Source: Bacteroidetes bacterium UBA4416
GTDB lineage: Bacteria; Bacteroidota; Bacteroidia; B-17B0; Aurantibacillaceae
DNA: 64,000 bases
Assembly (NCBI GenBank): GCA_002390745.1
Contig: DGQK01000074.1
Location: forward strand, 5,093-69,092
Direction: 5' to 3'
Shown here: one piece after another, positions 1 to 9,169 of the stretch
Numbering within the stretch: the stretch's first letter is position 1
How the letters are laid out: the number at the start of each line of letters is the position of its first letter
Notes under the pieces: model-generated
Seen by the model: only the letters and a program-made list of their open reading frames with translations
What the model was told of the DNA's origin: nothing
The model's database searches: none
Translations under genes and position numbers: made by a program

Positions 1-1800
1 TGCCAGCTCTTTCATGAGTTCCGTGTTAAACGCATTTCCAGGCACAGAAGTAATCTTTGCCGTAATTTCTTCTTTGGAAACAGCTGTCGCGTTTCTTCTG
101 TAAGTGGAGAGCAACTCCAGTTCTCCGGGTGATTCGCCGGCATCATACAATTTTGATAACTTCGAGTTATTATAGGCCCTGAAAAAAGACTCATCTACCT
201 TATACACATTCACCTGCTGATCGGTGCCCGGAACCTGGTAGTGATGGATGAGCGGCGCATGTTTCTGCGTAACGCCAATCCCCACGCCTATGCGGGTAAT
301 CCCGGAAATATTGGGCGGTGAGGCATGAACGGTTTTGTTATTAAAGATAAGCGCTTCTCCTGCTTTCATATCAATAACTTCCACATACGGAAAAATGTCA
401 AACACATGATCCGTGAACAACGATTTGGATTGCGGAGACGGCGAGCGGCGCGCTTCATTAAATAAGCGATGGCTCCCGCGGATCACACTCAGCGCTCCGT
501 TATTCTTATTCACATCCATGAGCGGAACCCACACCGTGGCCGAGCAAAAAGCATCTTCATCCACAAAGGTCCAGTCCTGGTGAGGTGGCACAATATTCTG
601 CAAACCGGCTTCCTTGATCACATAACTTGCCGTGAAAGGCTTATAATCCGTCAATACCTGATCCAGCTTAGGGACCAGCGTTTCAAACAGCTTATCAAAT
701 ACGCCATTGATGTAAGCAGGATCATTGCTGTCGAGCGTTACATGAAAGCCATAGCTGCCGATGTGCGCATGCTGTAGGGAATGGTAATAGTTTTTCAGTC
801 CGGCCACTTCATCGGCATTCAACAGGTTGATTTTGACAAAGCCGTCTCTGTCAAAAGCCTCCTGGGTTTTAGGATCTTTAAACAGAGGCGCGATTTTGGC
901 CGACAGCTTGCTTTCATCATTCAGGGCAACTTTATCAAAGCGCTCTGCCTTCATACCTTTCAAAAAATCGTCATAAGAAAACAACTGCTCCTTATAGGGC
1001 AGAATCGCCAGTTCCTTCATGCCCACAGGCTTCAGCCAGGGATGAAAGTTCATGTAAAAATCCACATCTGTTTCCAGCATGGTTACATGGTTCGGGTCCT
1101 TCGTCCGATCAAGGTGATAATGAATGGAGGTCGCCTCCTTCGGGATCAGGATGAGCTGGATCGCCAGGCGAAGGCCCGGTGTTTTATTGATATTGCTGTA
1201 ATGCACAATGCTGTCGTCGAGGATCACCCCCTGCCCTGCCTTCACATTCATCGGCGTCAGGTGTCCCGAAACAATTTCTTCCTTAATACCTCTCAGCTCC
1301 CATGGGATCATGGGGCCGCGGAGCTTCCCGAATTTTTTGTGACTTCCCTCCACCATCTGAAGCGTTCCATTCGCTTCGTCGCTGTCGACCAACGGTACCC
1401 AGATGGATACGGAAGTATAGTTCATTTCATCCACAAAAGCCCAGTTCTGGTGCATCGGCACTTCGCCGCCCCCTTCCTGCTTGCGGATGTAGTTGGCAAT
1501 GATGGGCGTGTAGCCATCGAGGTAAGCATCTGCCCTGGCCCTGAATGTTTCCGTGATGATGTCGTAAACTTTTTTTTTATAGGCGACGTTTTTGTCGATA
1601 AAGGTAAAATCATAGCTGATATCGGCCTTGGTTTCGAAATCGGTATGCTCTGAGGTCCGCGGCCCTCCGCTTTCTTCAATCGTATCGAAAAATTTTTGTT
1701 TCAGCTGCACAACCTCTTCAGGCGACAGAAAAGGAACCACGACATATCCTTTTTCATCAAAGGCTTTTTCCAATTCCGGATCTCTAAATACAGGTTTCAT
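1..1800 (-). CDS. Tandem phytanoyl-CoA dioxygenase (PhyH) family protein, 3' end beyond window
   Basis: The frame from the ATG at 1800 stays open for 600 codons to the left edge, so the C-terminus is missing. Two PhyH-type Fe(II)/2-oxoglutarate oxygenase domains lie in tandem, about residues 10-280 and 320-560. Domain 2 has the canonical metal motif HQD (PPHQDW), a distal His (KTVHASPP) and a downstream Arg for 2-oxoglutarate. Domain 1 has HQN where HxD is expected, but keeps the distal His (SIVHYSN) and Arg. The gene begins 8 bp after the exporter permease gene, so it is the third gene of a leftward operon. PhyH enzymes hydroxylate small molecules or lipid and sugar intermediates; next to glycan-export genes a role in modifying a surface glycan or its precursor is plausible. 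The substrate is unknown. Family call is secure, function is inference. Confidence 0.85.
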   Translation of the reverse strand, partial: MKPVFRDPELEKAFDEKGYVVVPFLSPEEVVQLKQKFFDTIEESGGPRTSEHTDFETKADISYDFTFIDKNVAYKKKVYDIITETFRARADAYLDGYTPIIANYIRKQEGGGEVPMHQNWAFVDEMNYTSVSIWVPLVDSDEANGTLQMVEGSHKKFGKLRGPMIPWELRGIKEEIVSGHLTPMNVKAGQGVILDDSIVHYSNINKTPGLRLAIQLILIPKEATSIHYHLDRTKDPNHVTMLETDVDFYMNFHPWLKPVGMKELAILPYKEQLFSYDDFLKGMKAERFDKVALNDESKLSAKIAPLFKDPKTQEAFDRDGFVKINLLNADEVAGLKNYYHSLQHAHIGSYGFHVTLDSNDPAYINGVFDKLFETLVPKLDQVLTDYKPFTASYVIKEAGLQNIVPPHQDWTFVDEDAFCSATVWVPLMDVNKNNGALSVIRGSHRLFNEARRSPSPQSKSLFTDHVFDIFPYVEVIDMKAGEALIFNNKTVHASPPNISGITRIGVGIGVTQKHAPLIHHYQVPGTDQQVNVYKVDESFFRAYNNSKLSKLYDAGESPGELELLSTYRRNATAVSKEEITAKITSVPGNAFNTELMKELA

Positions 1801-1808
1801 AGCAGGGC

Positions 1809-2627
1809 TTATAAATTTTCTACGATTCGTTTTTCAAATTTAATAAAAAGGATTCCCGAAATCAGCAGCATGACGCAGGAAATCAGGAATAACAACCATG
1901 CAGCAGGGGGAATACCCTGATTAAAAAACAAAGCATTGCGCATACCCTCCATAGAAAGGGCCAGGGGATTGGCATAACGGTAGAGGTTGCGGTACTGATC
2001 CGGTACGATGGCCGCAGAATAAAACACGGGTGTGAGCCAGATGCCGAAGTTGATGATAAACGGAATGACATGAGCCGCATCCCTGTATTTCAAAACCACG
2101 ATACTGCAAAGCATACCAATGGCAAAAGACAAAACGGCTGTCTGTATAAAATAGAAAAAAGCGGTCAAAGCATAGACGCCGCTATGTGCGCTTGTTGCCA
2201 GCACAACGACAAGGGTGATCAGCAGCAGCACCAGGCATTCCAGTATCACGGGCATCACTTTGGAAAGCAGAACAATGATGCGCGGAAAGGACACTTTATT
2301 TAATAGCTCAGCGGATTCCACCAGGCCGTAAGAGCAGCGGGTAACCACACCGGTCAGCAAATACCACAGTACAAGCCCCGTCAGCACAAAGGCCGGGTAA
2401 GGAATGCTTTCGGTATTAAGCTTAACGAAGTTTTGAAAAAAAACGGTGTATACAGTAACAACGGCCAAAGGCTGTATGAAAAACCAGCTGATGCCTAAAA
2501 ATGTTTTACTGTACTTGATCTTCAGTTCGCGAAGAGAAAGCACCCGGATCAGAAAGCTGTGCTTCAGCAACTTCTCCCAATAGGAAGAAATACTGTAAGG
2601 TTTATTGGTGATCAATCTGGTCTGCAT
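1809..2627 (-). CDS. Polysaccharide ABC exporter permease, Wzm/TagG-like
   Basis: 272-residue integral membrane protein. It starts with a cytoplasmic segment (RELKIKYSKTFLGISWFFIQP) typical of ABC-2 type polysaccharide and teichoic-acid exporter permeases, followed by about six hydrophobic segments. These permeases pair with an ATPase (Wzt/TagH) to flip or export lipid-linked glycans across the inner membrane. No ATPase gene is visible, so it may lie left of the window. It sits between two PhyH oxygenase genes, 26 bp after one and 8 bp before the other, in one leftward transcription unit. Length and topology fit the family. Confidence 0.85.
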   Translation of the reverse strand: MQTRLITNKPYSISSYWEKLLKHSFLIRVLSLRELKIKYSKTFLGISWFFIQPLAVVTVYTVFFQNFVKLNTESIPYPAFVLTGLVLWYLLTGVVTRCSYGLVESAELLNKVSFPRIIVLLSKVMPVILECLVLLLITLVVVLATSAHSGVYALTAFFYFIQTAVLSFAIGMLCSIVVLKYRDAAHVIPFIINFGIWLTPVFYSAAIVPDQYRNLYRYANPLALSMEGMRNALFFNQGIPPAAWLLFLISCVMLLISGILFIKFEKRIVENL

Positions 2628-2652
2628 CGCGGGGGAGAAAATGTATCCTGAA

Positions 2653-3681
2653 TTATTGAAATGCGGCTTTAAGTTTTTGCCAGATGTTTTTTTCCGGGGG
2701 ACTTGCCACTTCGCATGACTCTGTGAGGTTGATCCCGTCCGGCTCTGCGATCATCCGGCACCTCGTGTCGCTGGCGGCTCCAATAATTTCAGGCTTAGGA
2801 ATTCCGTTCAGTGCGCATAGCTCTTCAAAGCTTTCCCGGCTCATTTCCGGAAAATCGTGCTCCACTTCCCCGATCACATGCCCTGTTTTAGGACGCTTAT
2901 GGCAATCGTAAAAGAAACTATCGTTCTCAAGAATGAAGGAGTCCTTCTGTTTGAGTAATTCTATTTTACTTCCCGGCTCGGTGCTTTTAAAGCACGTTAT
3001 AAACTCGGCCTCTGCCGGAAAGATGCCGCAAAGAGCTACCAGCCTGTCGGCCCCGGAGCTGTTAGGCATCGAATGGTGCACGATACGCGGATCAAAGACC
3101 AAGGCCTCTCCCGCTTTCAGGTAAACCGGCTTCAAATAAGCTCTGACCGTATCGTTGATCGCCTGGAAAGGCTGTGCAAACGAAATTCCCCTGTAGGGCG
3201 AAAAAAACCAATGTGTTTTTTCGATCACCCCGAGCGCGCCGTTATCGGGCGTGATGTCCTGTAAAGGGATCCAAAGGCTCAACGGCGAATGCTGGTATTC
3301 ATCAAGCGCGGTTGTATCCTGATGCACATAAAACTCGCTGGCCGGCCCGGAAGCTTTCGTGATAAATGTATTAACGATGTTTTTATAATCTTTGAAATGC
3401 TCATCCAGCAAGGTTTTGAAGACCTGCCCCAACGTATCGTGAACGCGTTTTCGGTAATCAAGGTCTTTCGAGTACAAGCTGTAGAACATGCCGCCATCCT
3501 TGATCTGAAGCGCGTGCTCCTGCTCATAAAACGCCGAGATATCCCTGAGCTGCGTTTCGTTCAGAAAAGGAATAACAGCATAACCATATTCATGGATCCG
3601 TTCAGCCAGAACATCGTTTTTAATAACACTGTGCTTCACGGGCTTCCAGTGTTTATAGGACTCAGGTATTTTTACGTGCAT
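2653..3681 (-). CDS. Phytanoyl-CoA dioxygenase (PhyH) family protein
   Basis: 342-residue single-domain PhyH oxygenase. The metal motif HQD lies in FYVHQDTTALDEY, the distal His in DPRIVHHSMPNSSGADR, and the Arg after it is the likely 2-oxoglutarate contact. Iron and cosubstrate ligands are therefore intact, unlike domain 1 of the protein at 1-1800. The start was placed at the ATG at 3681 rather than an upstream alternative codon at 3723, because a perfect -7 box TAACTTTG lies at 3706-3699 and would put the transcript start near 3694. First gene of the leftward operon with the Wzm-like permease. Substrate unknown; probably a glycan or lipid precursor, by context only. Confidence 0.85.
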   Translation of the reverse strand: MHVKIPESYKHWKPVKHSVIKNDVLAERIHEYGYAVIPFLNETQLRDISAFYEQEHALQIKDGGMFYSLYSKDLDYRKRVHDTLGQVFKTLLDEHFKDYKNIVNTFITKASGPASEFYVHQDTTALDEYQHSPLSLWIPLQDITPDNGALGVIEKTHWFFSPYRGISFAQPFQAINDTVRAYLKPVYLKAGEALVFDPRIVHHSMPNSSGADRLVALCGIFPAEAEFITCFKSTEPGSKIELLKQKDSFILENDSFFYDCHKRPKTGHVIGEVEHDFPEMSRESFEELCALNGIPKPEIIGAASDTRCRMIAEPDGINLTESCEVASPPEKNIWQKLKAAFQ

Positions 3682-3698
3682 GGAACGAGCTTGAATTT

Positions 3699-3706
3699 CA
3701 AAGTTA
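3699..3706 (-). promoter_or_regulatory. Bacteroidota -7 promoter element TAACTTTG
   Basis: Perfect match to the TAnnTTTG -7 consensus of the Bacteroidota primary sigma factor, 18 bp before the ATG at 3681. A TTG about 17 bp upstream could be the -33 element. It would drive the PhyH-Wzm-PhyH operon. The divergent SGNH gene starts at 3869, and near 3828 there is a weaker match (TATTTTTA) in its direction. Confidence 0.55.
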
Positions 3707-3868
3707 CAAAATAATACGGTCAATCGTTTTTTGTTTGTCCCCTAAAACATGTCGTTCAAATCATTTTCATGAATATCTCTGTTATCCGTCGTATATTGCA
3801 ACTAAAAATAAGCGGACCCGACACGTTATTTTTACAGGGCAAACCAGAACGATACAATTCCCTTCCAA

Positions 3869-5011
3869 ATGAAATCCTCTGCAAAAGATCTTCTAAAGAA
3901 ACAGCTTCTCCTTTTCTTCGGATTGTTTATACTTGCAGAAATCGTCTTACGCTTATGCGGTATGCGCGCCGGCACACTGCTCAATGATTTTAAGCCGGAG
4001 GCTCACCCGATCTACCAGGCCCGCTTTCTGAGTGACCGCTCGGGCATCAATCATATCCTCGCATCGAATGAATTGTTGATGGCCGGCAGCGTGATCAACC
4101 GGCAGGGCTTCAGAGGTTCTTTCAATTACACGCCGCATGCGGTGGATTCCGTGCGAAAGGCAAGCGGCAAAGAAATTGTGATGATCATCGGCGATTCTTT
4201 TGTAGAAGGCTGCTGCCCCGACAGTGTGTACCATTCTTTCCCCGACATCATCGACCGCAGCAATGACTACCGCGTTCTTAACTTTGGCGTAGCAGGAACC
4301 GATCCCGTGCAATATGAGCTCGTTGCCAGGCACTATGTCCCTGCGCTGAAACCCGATCATGTGGTGGTTACTTTTTACTTCGGGAACGATATCCTCCAAT
4401 ACCAGCGGACACCAAGCCCCGGAGTGCCGCTCTTCTTTCCTTTCAAGAATAACAAATGGCTGTTTGGGGTTGCGCCCAACGACCTTTCCCAAAAATTAAA
4501 TTACAATTTAAAAACAGCAGACGAAGCTTATACCTTCTACATGAACCACTATACCTTAGGTGGAAGCAACAGGAACGTCCTTGAGAAAGCCCTCGGCTAC
4601 AGTGTCATCTTCTCAAAAATTTACTTATACATCGAATACAGTATCGCCAAACGCCGCTGGCAGCAAAAGAATCCGGGAATGCACATCGACGAAAGCCAAA
4701 TCAACCAGATCTCTTACAACAACCTGAATAACATCCGCAGGGTTTGCGACTCCTGTCACATCCCGCTCACCATTGTGGGCATTCCTTCGCCAAAGGAATG
4801 CGAAGAAGGCGTTCTGCTAAAAACCAAATACAAAGATATTTTTAAAGATATCCCGTGGCACGTTCCTTCCTACCTGACCGCTGATGATTATGACGGCATG
4901 AGCGATGCCAATCATTTTAACAATCAGGGGCATCAGAAATATGCCGTTTTTCTTAAAACAATCCTGGACCATTCTCGCTCAACGTCTAAAACCCCGCTTG
5001 CCGATGAATAA
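3869..5011 (+). CDS. SGNH-hydrolase-fold protein, membrane anchored
   Basis: 380 residues. An N-terminal hydrophobic anchor (about residues 12-32) is followed by an SGNH/GDSL esterase domain. Visible blocks are: block I with the nucleophile Ser (IGDSFVEG, near residue 109), block II Gly (NFGVAGTDP), block III Asn (FYFGNDI), and the C-terminal Asp-x-x-His (DANHFNNQGH). All four catalytic signatures are present. Such proteins in polysaccharide loci usually add or remove O-acetyl groups. First gene of a rightward glycan operon; its stop overlaps the next start by 8 bp. Acetylesterase versus acetyltransferase activity cannot be decided from sequence. Confidence 0.8.
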   Translation: MKSSAKDLLKKQLLLFFGLFILAEIVLRLCGMRAGTLLNDFKPEAHPIYQARFLSDRSGINHILASNELLMAGSVINRQGFRGSFNYTPHAVDSVRKASGKEIVMIIGDSFVEGCCPDSVYHSFPDIIDRSNDYRVLNFGVAGTDPVQYELVARHYVPALKPDHVVVTFYFGNDILQYQRTPSPGVPLFFPFKNNKWLFGVAPNDLSQKLNYNLKTADEAYTFYMNHYTLGGSNRNVLEKALGYSVIFSKIYLYIEYSIAKRRWQQKNPGMHIDESQINQISYNNLNNIRRVCDSCHIPLTIVGIPSPKECEEGVLLKTKYKDIFKDIPWHVPSYLTADDYDGMSDANHFNNQGHQKYAVFLKTILDHSRSTSKTPLADE

Positions 5012-6014
5012 GGCCCTGCTGTTTTTTGCAAAAAAATTGCGGTTAAGCAATCCCTGGAAGTTCAAAGCTCCTGTGCTGATGGCTGTTCCTTACCTGGTGT
5101 TTTTAATGAGTGAAGATGCGGGGCGTAGGGTATTCGCTGCCGTGTTGGCTTCCGTGACAATCATTGTCGGAGTAGCAGGCCTGGGCTATTTGAGCAACGA
5201 CCTCGGCGACCGGGAAAAGGATGCCGCGATCCAAAAAGAGAATGCCACTGCGGGTTTAACATTAAGCCGTATTGTACTGCTGTTTCTTCTGTTCCTGGCA
5301 CTCGCTGTTGCTCCCTGGCTTTACCTTCCGTTTACACTACAAAGCCTGTTTCTTTTGCTCCTGCAGTTTTTCCTCTTCTACGCCTACGCCTTTAAGCCGC
5401 TTCGCCTGAAAGAACGGGGCCTTCCGGGAGTAATTACCGATGCCCTATACGCACACCTGGTACCCGCGCTGCTGGCGGCTTACACATTTTACACCTTCAC
5501 CGGAAAACAAATGTCTCAGGATGTGCTGCTGCTCTCCTTCCTTGGCAGCTGGCAATTGCTACTCGGCATTCGCAACATCTGCTTTCATCAGTTGAAAGAT
5601 TATGACAACGACATCCGCTCCGGCACCAACACCTTTGCGACGGGCTACGGCTTTCAAAAAACAAAACTGCTGGTTATAAAACTCATCCTTCCTCTTGAGC
5701 TGCTTGCCTTCCTGGGCTTTGTCTTCCTTATCTCCTGCACGTTTCCGCTCTTTGCTGCAGGCATTGCAGCTTACTGGATCTACAAATTTTTCTCCGAACG
5801 GAAAGCCATTCCTCAATTCAATTACATGGATTATGCCTACAAATTTCTCGACGACCTTTACATCCAATGGCTGCCCCTGGTTATCCTGCTCTTACTCTGT
5901 TTCCGGTCCCTACAGTTCCTGCCGGTGCTCCTGCTTCACCTGCTTCTTTTCAGAAGCGAGCTGAAAACCGGTTTCATCGCACGTGTCAAACTCCTGTTCC
6001 CGCAATCCTCCTGA
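5004..6014 (+). CDS. UbiA-family prenyltransferase
   Basis: 336-residue polytopic membrane protein with about eight hydrophobic helices. The first Asp-rich motif is NDLGDREKD (NDxxDxxxD) and the second lies in KDYDNDIRSG; these bind Mg-diphosphate of the prenyl donor in UbiA enzymes. The start was set at the ATG at 5004, which overlaps the upstream stop (ATGAATAA), because the residues before it in frame look non-coding. In a glycan operon the best analogy is the UbiA enzymes that attach a phospho-sugar to polyprenyl phosphate (DPPR-synthase type); a quinone or lipid role is the alternative. Stop overlaps the next start (TGATG). Confidence 0.8.
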   Translation: MNKALLFFAKKLRLSNPWKFKAPVLMAVPYLVFLMSEDAGRRVFAAVLASVTIIVGVAGLGYLSNDLGDREKDAAIQKENATAGLTLSRIVLLFLLFLALAVAPWLYLPFTLQSLFLLLLQFFLFYAYAFKPLRLKERGLPGVITDALYAHLVPALLAAYTFYTFTGKQMSQDVLLLSFLGSWQLLLGIRNICFHQLKDYDNDIRSGTNTFATGYGFQKTKLLVIKLILPLELLAFLGFVFLISCTFPLFAAGIAAYWIYKFFSERKAIPQFNYMDYAYKFLDDLYIQWLPLVILLLLCFRSLQFLPVLLLHLLLFRSELKTGFIARVKLLFPQSS

Positions 6015-7132
6015 TGAACCTGGCGATCATATCCACCAACAAGGACAAGTATTCCGAAACCTTCATCCACAACCATGTGAAGTGTTTACCGGCAAATATT
6101 CACCTGTTGTTCGACGGCTACTTACCAAAGCGGTATAGCTACGATAAAGGCCTGAGCTCCGGTGAAATCGCGGCATTTAAGCAGAAAGGGCTGAGGCTCT
6201 TCAGGCAAAAGAATGACGACCCGCACCATGAATTAACAAAAGGCCTTGAGCGCTATATGAAACATCACCGGATCGATGTGCTGCTATGCGAATATGGCCC
6301 CGGCGGCGTGGAAATGCTTCCCCTGGCACAAAAGCTCGGCATCCCGCTGGTGGTTCATTTTCATGGATACGATGCCTACCGGGACGACATTCTAAGCACC
6401 TACGGCAAGCATTACAAAAGCCTGTTTAACTATGCCGGCGCTGTGATTGCCGTTTCGGGACACATGCGGACGCAGCTGATTGCCCTTGGATGTTACGCGG
6501 AACGTTTACACCTGCTGCGCTATGGCGTCGACACTTCTGTATTCAGGCCTATAGCGGCACTACGCGAAGGATGTACCTTTGTGGCCTGCGGGCGCTTCGT
6601 GGAAAAAAAAGCACCCTTGCATACCATCAGGGCTTTTAAACAGGTGCTGGATAATTTCCCCGATGCAAAGCTTATCATGATAGGCGACGGAGAATTATTC
6701 GATGCCGCCCTGGAACTCGTGCGTGAACTAACGATCAGCGGGTCGGTTGAATTCACAGGTGTTTTAAAGCCACAGGAAGTCGCCGGGATCTTTTGCCGGG
6801 CAAGCGCGTTTGTGCAGCACTCGGTAACCAGCACCATCAATGACTCGGAAGGCACCCCCTTAACGATCATGGAAGCCATGGCCTGCGGCCTTGCGGTTGT
6901 AAGCACCAGGCACGGGGGAATCCCTGACATCGTCGGGCATGCGGAAACCGGCTTCCTGGTAGAGGAGCATGACGTGAACGGGATGGCGGAGTACATGTGC
7001 CGGATCATTTCGGAGCCTGACATGGCGAGGCGCATGAGTGAAAGGGCATCGGAGAAAGCTTTGAATGAATATGCTCTGTCAAACTATACAGATGAGCTGT
7101 GGCGGATTATTAAACTTCAAAAAAATAATTAA
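6014..7132 (+). CDS. Glycosyltransferase family 4 (GT-B fold)
   Basis: 372 residues starting at the ATG at 6014, which overlaps the UbiA stop; longer in-frame starts give an unlikely Pro-rich leader. N-domain about 1-180. C-domain starts with VACGRFVEKKAPLHTI, typical of GT4 donor-binding domains, and contains the E-x7-E motif in EGTPLTIMEAMACG and the loop STRHGGIPDIV. Retaining sugar transferase, probably cytoplasmic or membrane-associated, adding a sugar to a lipid-linked intermediate. Translational coupling on both sides supports a role in this glycan pathway. Donor and acceptor unknown. Confidence 0.85.
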   Translation: MNLAIISTNKDKYSETFIHNHVKCLPANIHLLFDGYLPKRYSYDKGLSSGEIAAFKQKGLRLFRQKNDDPHHELTKGLERYMKHHRIDVLLCEYGPGGVEMLPLAQKLGIPLVVHFHGYDAYRDDILSTYGKHYKSLFNYAGAVIAVSGHMRTQLIALGCYAERLHLLRYGVDTSVFRPIAALREGCTFVACGRFVEKKAPLHTIRAFKQVLDNFPDAKLIMIGDGELFDAALELVRELTISGSVEFTGVLKPQEVAGIFCRASAFVQHSVTSTINDSEGTPLTIMEAMACGLAVVSTRHGGIPDIVGHAETGFLVEEHDVNGMAEYMCRIISEPDMARRMSERASEKALNEYALSNYTDELWRIIKLQKNN

Positions 7133-7145
7133 GTTTGTGAAAAAA

Positions 7146-8120
7146 ATGAGCAGCATGAAGGCCTTAGTACTCGGAGCCGGGGGATTTATTGGGAACCATC
7201 TGGTATCCCGCCTCAAAGCCGAAGGCTATACCGTGTATGGCATCGACCTCAAAAAACCTGAATTCAGCGAAAGCGAATGCGACCTCTTTGTGGTTGGCGA
7301 CTTAAGGGATATGGGATTTTGCAAGAAGCACATCACAGCCCAATTTGATGAAGTCTATCAGCTGGCCGCCGATATGGGCGGTGCCGGTTACCTCTTCACC
7401 GGAGAAAATGATTTCAACGTGATGCACAATTCGGCGCTGATCAACCTGAATGTCAGCCAGCTTGTTATTGAGCACCGGATCAAAAAACTATTTTACTCTT
7501 CTTCTGCCTGCGTGTATGCCAAACAAAATCAGGCAGATCCACAAAACCCATATTGTAAAGAAGACTCGGCCTATCCTGCTGATCCCGACAGCGAATACGG
7601 TTGGGAAAAATTATTCAGCGAGCGCCTGTGGCTTTCTGCACATCGCAACTACCATGTACAGGTGAGAATCGCCCGTTTTCACAATGTGTATGGCCCGGGC
7701 GGCGTGTTCAGCAATGGCAAGGAAAAAGCGCCTGCCGCCCTTTGCCGCAAAGTGGCAGAAGCACCCAACGGCGGAGAGATCGACGTTTGGGGAACCGGTG
7801 AGCAAACACGCTCTTTTTTATATATCAGCGATTGCCTCGACGGCATTCGAAGCTTAATGAATTCTGATTTCACCGGACCTGTCAATATCGGCTCCGAGGA
7901 ACGGATCTCATTGAATGAGTTTGCAAGGCTTATCATTTCTCTTTCAGGAAAAACGCTTTCTATTAAACAGGTGGATGGCCCTATAGGTGTGAATGGGCGC
8001 AGCTCTCACAATAGCCTTGCGCGGGAAACCATGAACTGGGAACCAAAGGTATCGCTCGCAGAAGGCATCACAACAACTTACCAGTGGATCCAACAACAGG
8101 TACAAATCCCGGTTTCCTAA
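7146..8120 (+). CDS. GDP-mannose 3,5-epimerase-like SDR enzyme
   Basis: 324-residue extended short-chain dehydrogenase. NAD-binding glycine motif is GAGGFIGNHL (residues 10-19). From memory of plant GDP-mannose 3,5-epimerase, the catalytic set appears conserved: Cys122 (SSACVYA), Tyr151/Lys155 (YGWEK), Lys194 (GKEKAPAALCRK) and Arg285 (GVNGRSSHN). The flanking text RFHNVYGPGG and QTRSF also fits that subfamily better than generic UDP-sugar epimerases. Expected reaction: GDP-D-mannose to GDP-L-galactose or GDP-L-gulose. Start at 7146 or 7155; 7146 chosen. It sits between two transferase genes and would supply an activated sugar. Its GDP-mannose source is not in the window. Confidence 0.8.
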   Translation: MSSMKALVLGAGGFIGNHLVSRLKAEGYTVYGIDLKKPEFSESECDLFVVGDLRDMGFCKKHITAQFDEVYQLAADMGGAGYLFTGENDFNVMHNSALINLNVSQLVIEHRIKKLFYSSSACVYAKQNQADPQNPYCKEDSAYPADPDSEYGWEKLFSERLWLSAHRNYHVQVRIARFHNVYGPGGVFSNGKEKAPAALCRKVAEAPNGGEIDVWGTGEQTRSFLYISDCLDGIRSLMNSDFTGPVNIGSEERISLNEFARLIISLSGKTLSIKQVDGPIGVNGRSSHNSLARETMNWEPKVSLAEGITTTYQWIQQQVQIPVS

Positions 8121-8131
8121 AAGAAAAGTCC

Positions 8132-9163
8132 ATGTCCAACAGCCGGAACCCATACCTATCTGTTGTTGTCACTTCGCGCAACGACAACCACGGAGGCGAT
8201 ATGCTCAAACGCATGCGCATGTTTGTTCGCGCCCTCATCCATCAATGCAATGCGTACAAACTCCCTTGTGAGCTCATCATGGTGGAATGGAATCCCATCA
8301 AAGGCGAGAAGCTTCTGAAAGAAGTATTGCCTTCGGCCACCGAGCAGGATTACCTGTCTATCCGCTACATCCTTGTTCCGAACGAGCTCCATCATACACT
8401 CGCCTTTTCGCAGCAATTGCCGCTGTTCCAGATGATCGCCAAAAATGTAGGCATCCGAAGGGCGACGGCTGATTTTGTTTTATGCACCAACGTCGATATT
8501 ATTTTTTCCAACGAGCTGTTTGCCAGGCTGGCAAAAAGAGACCTGAAAGAAAACTGTTTTTACAGGGCCAACCGCTGCGACATACCAGCGACGATCGATG
8601 AAAACTGGACCGTACAGGAACAGCTGGAGTTCAGCAGGAAAAATATCCTGAAGAGAAACGGAAAGAATCACCTCTACCCCAACTTTTCCGGGGAGCATGG
8701 CTTCCTGCAAAAGTATTTCGTCTTCATTCCTTTATTAAGAGTGCTATCGCGCGTTAAAGCCCTGTACGCTACTTCTGCCGTAGACAGACTAAACACATTG
8801 GATAAAGATGCCTGCGGCGATTTTACCTTAATGAGCAAACAAAACTGGATGGACATTGAAGGTTATCCCGAACTGGAAGTGTATTCGCTTCACATTGATT
8901 CGATGGGAGTGATTGCCGCCGAGGCATTGGGGATGAAACAAGTGATCTTTAAACCCTGGGAATGCACCTATCACATCGAACACAGCAACGGCTGGGAATT
9001 TAAAACACACCTCGAACGGGTGATGTTTTATACAAACAAACCGGTAGTGGACTGGTGGGCTATCCGCGAGGCCGGGGTCGATTTGATCCAACACAAAAAA
9101 AAGTTCGGGATCAACAAACCAACCTGGGGCTTTGCGGATAAAGACCTTCAGGAGATCTCCTGA
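8132..9163 (+). CDS. Glycosyltransferase-like protein (GT-A/GT2-type N-terminus)
   Basis: 343 residues from the ATG at 8132, 12 bp after the epimerase stop. The N-terminus LSVVVTSRNDNHGGDM is typical of a GT-A nucleotide-binding start, and CTNVDIIFS occupies the place of the DxD metal motif, with only one Asp. The rest has no motif I can assign. No signal peptide or membrane helix. Probably an inverting cytoplasmic sugar transferase of the glycan operon; donor and acceptor unknown. Confidence 0.6.
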   Translation: MSNSRNPYLSVVVTSRNDNHGGDMLKRMRMFVRALIHQCNAYKLPCELIMVEWNPIKGEKLLKEVLPSATEQDYLSIRYILVPNELHHTLAFSQQLPLFQMIAKNVGIRRATADFVLCTNVDIIFSNELFARLAKRDLKENCFYRANRCDIPATIDENWTVQEQLEFSRKNILKRNGKNHLYPNFSGEHGFLQKYFVFIPLLRVLSRVKALYATSAVDRLNTLDKDACGDFTLMSKQNWMDIEGYPELEVYSLHIDSMGVIAAEALGMKQVIFKPWECTYHIEHSNGWEFKTHLERVMFYTNKPVVDWWAIREAGVDLIQHKKKFGINKPTWGFADKDLQEIS

Positions 9164-9169
9164 CAGACA

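Noticed and set aside
469..1653. Long plus-strand open frames
   Set aside because: They are antisense to the tandem PhyH gene, whose frame is open to the window edge and has clear family motifs; the plus-strand products have none.
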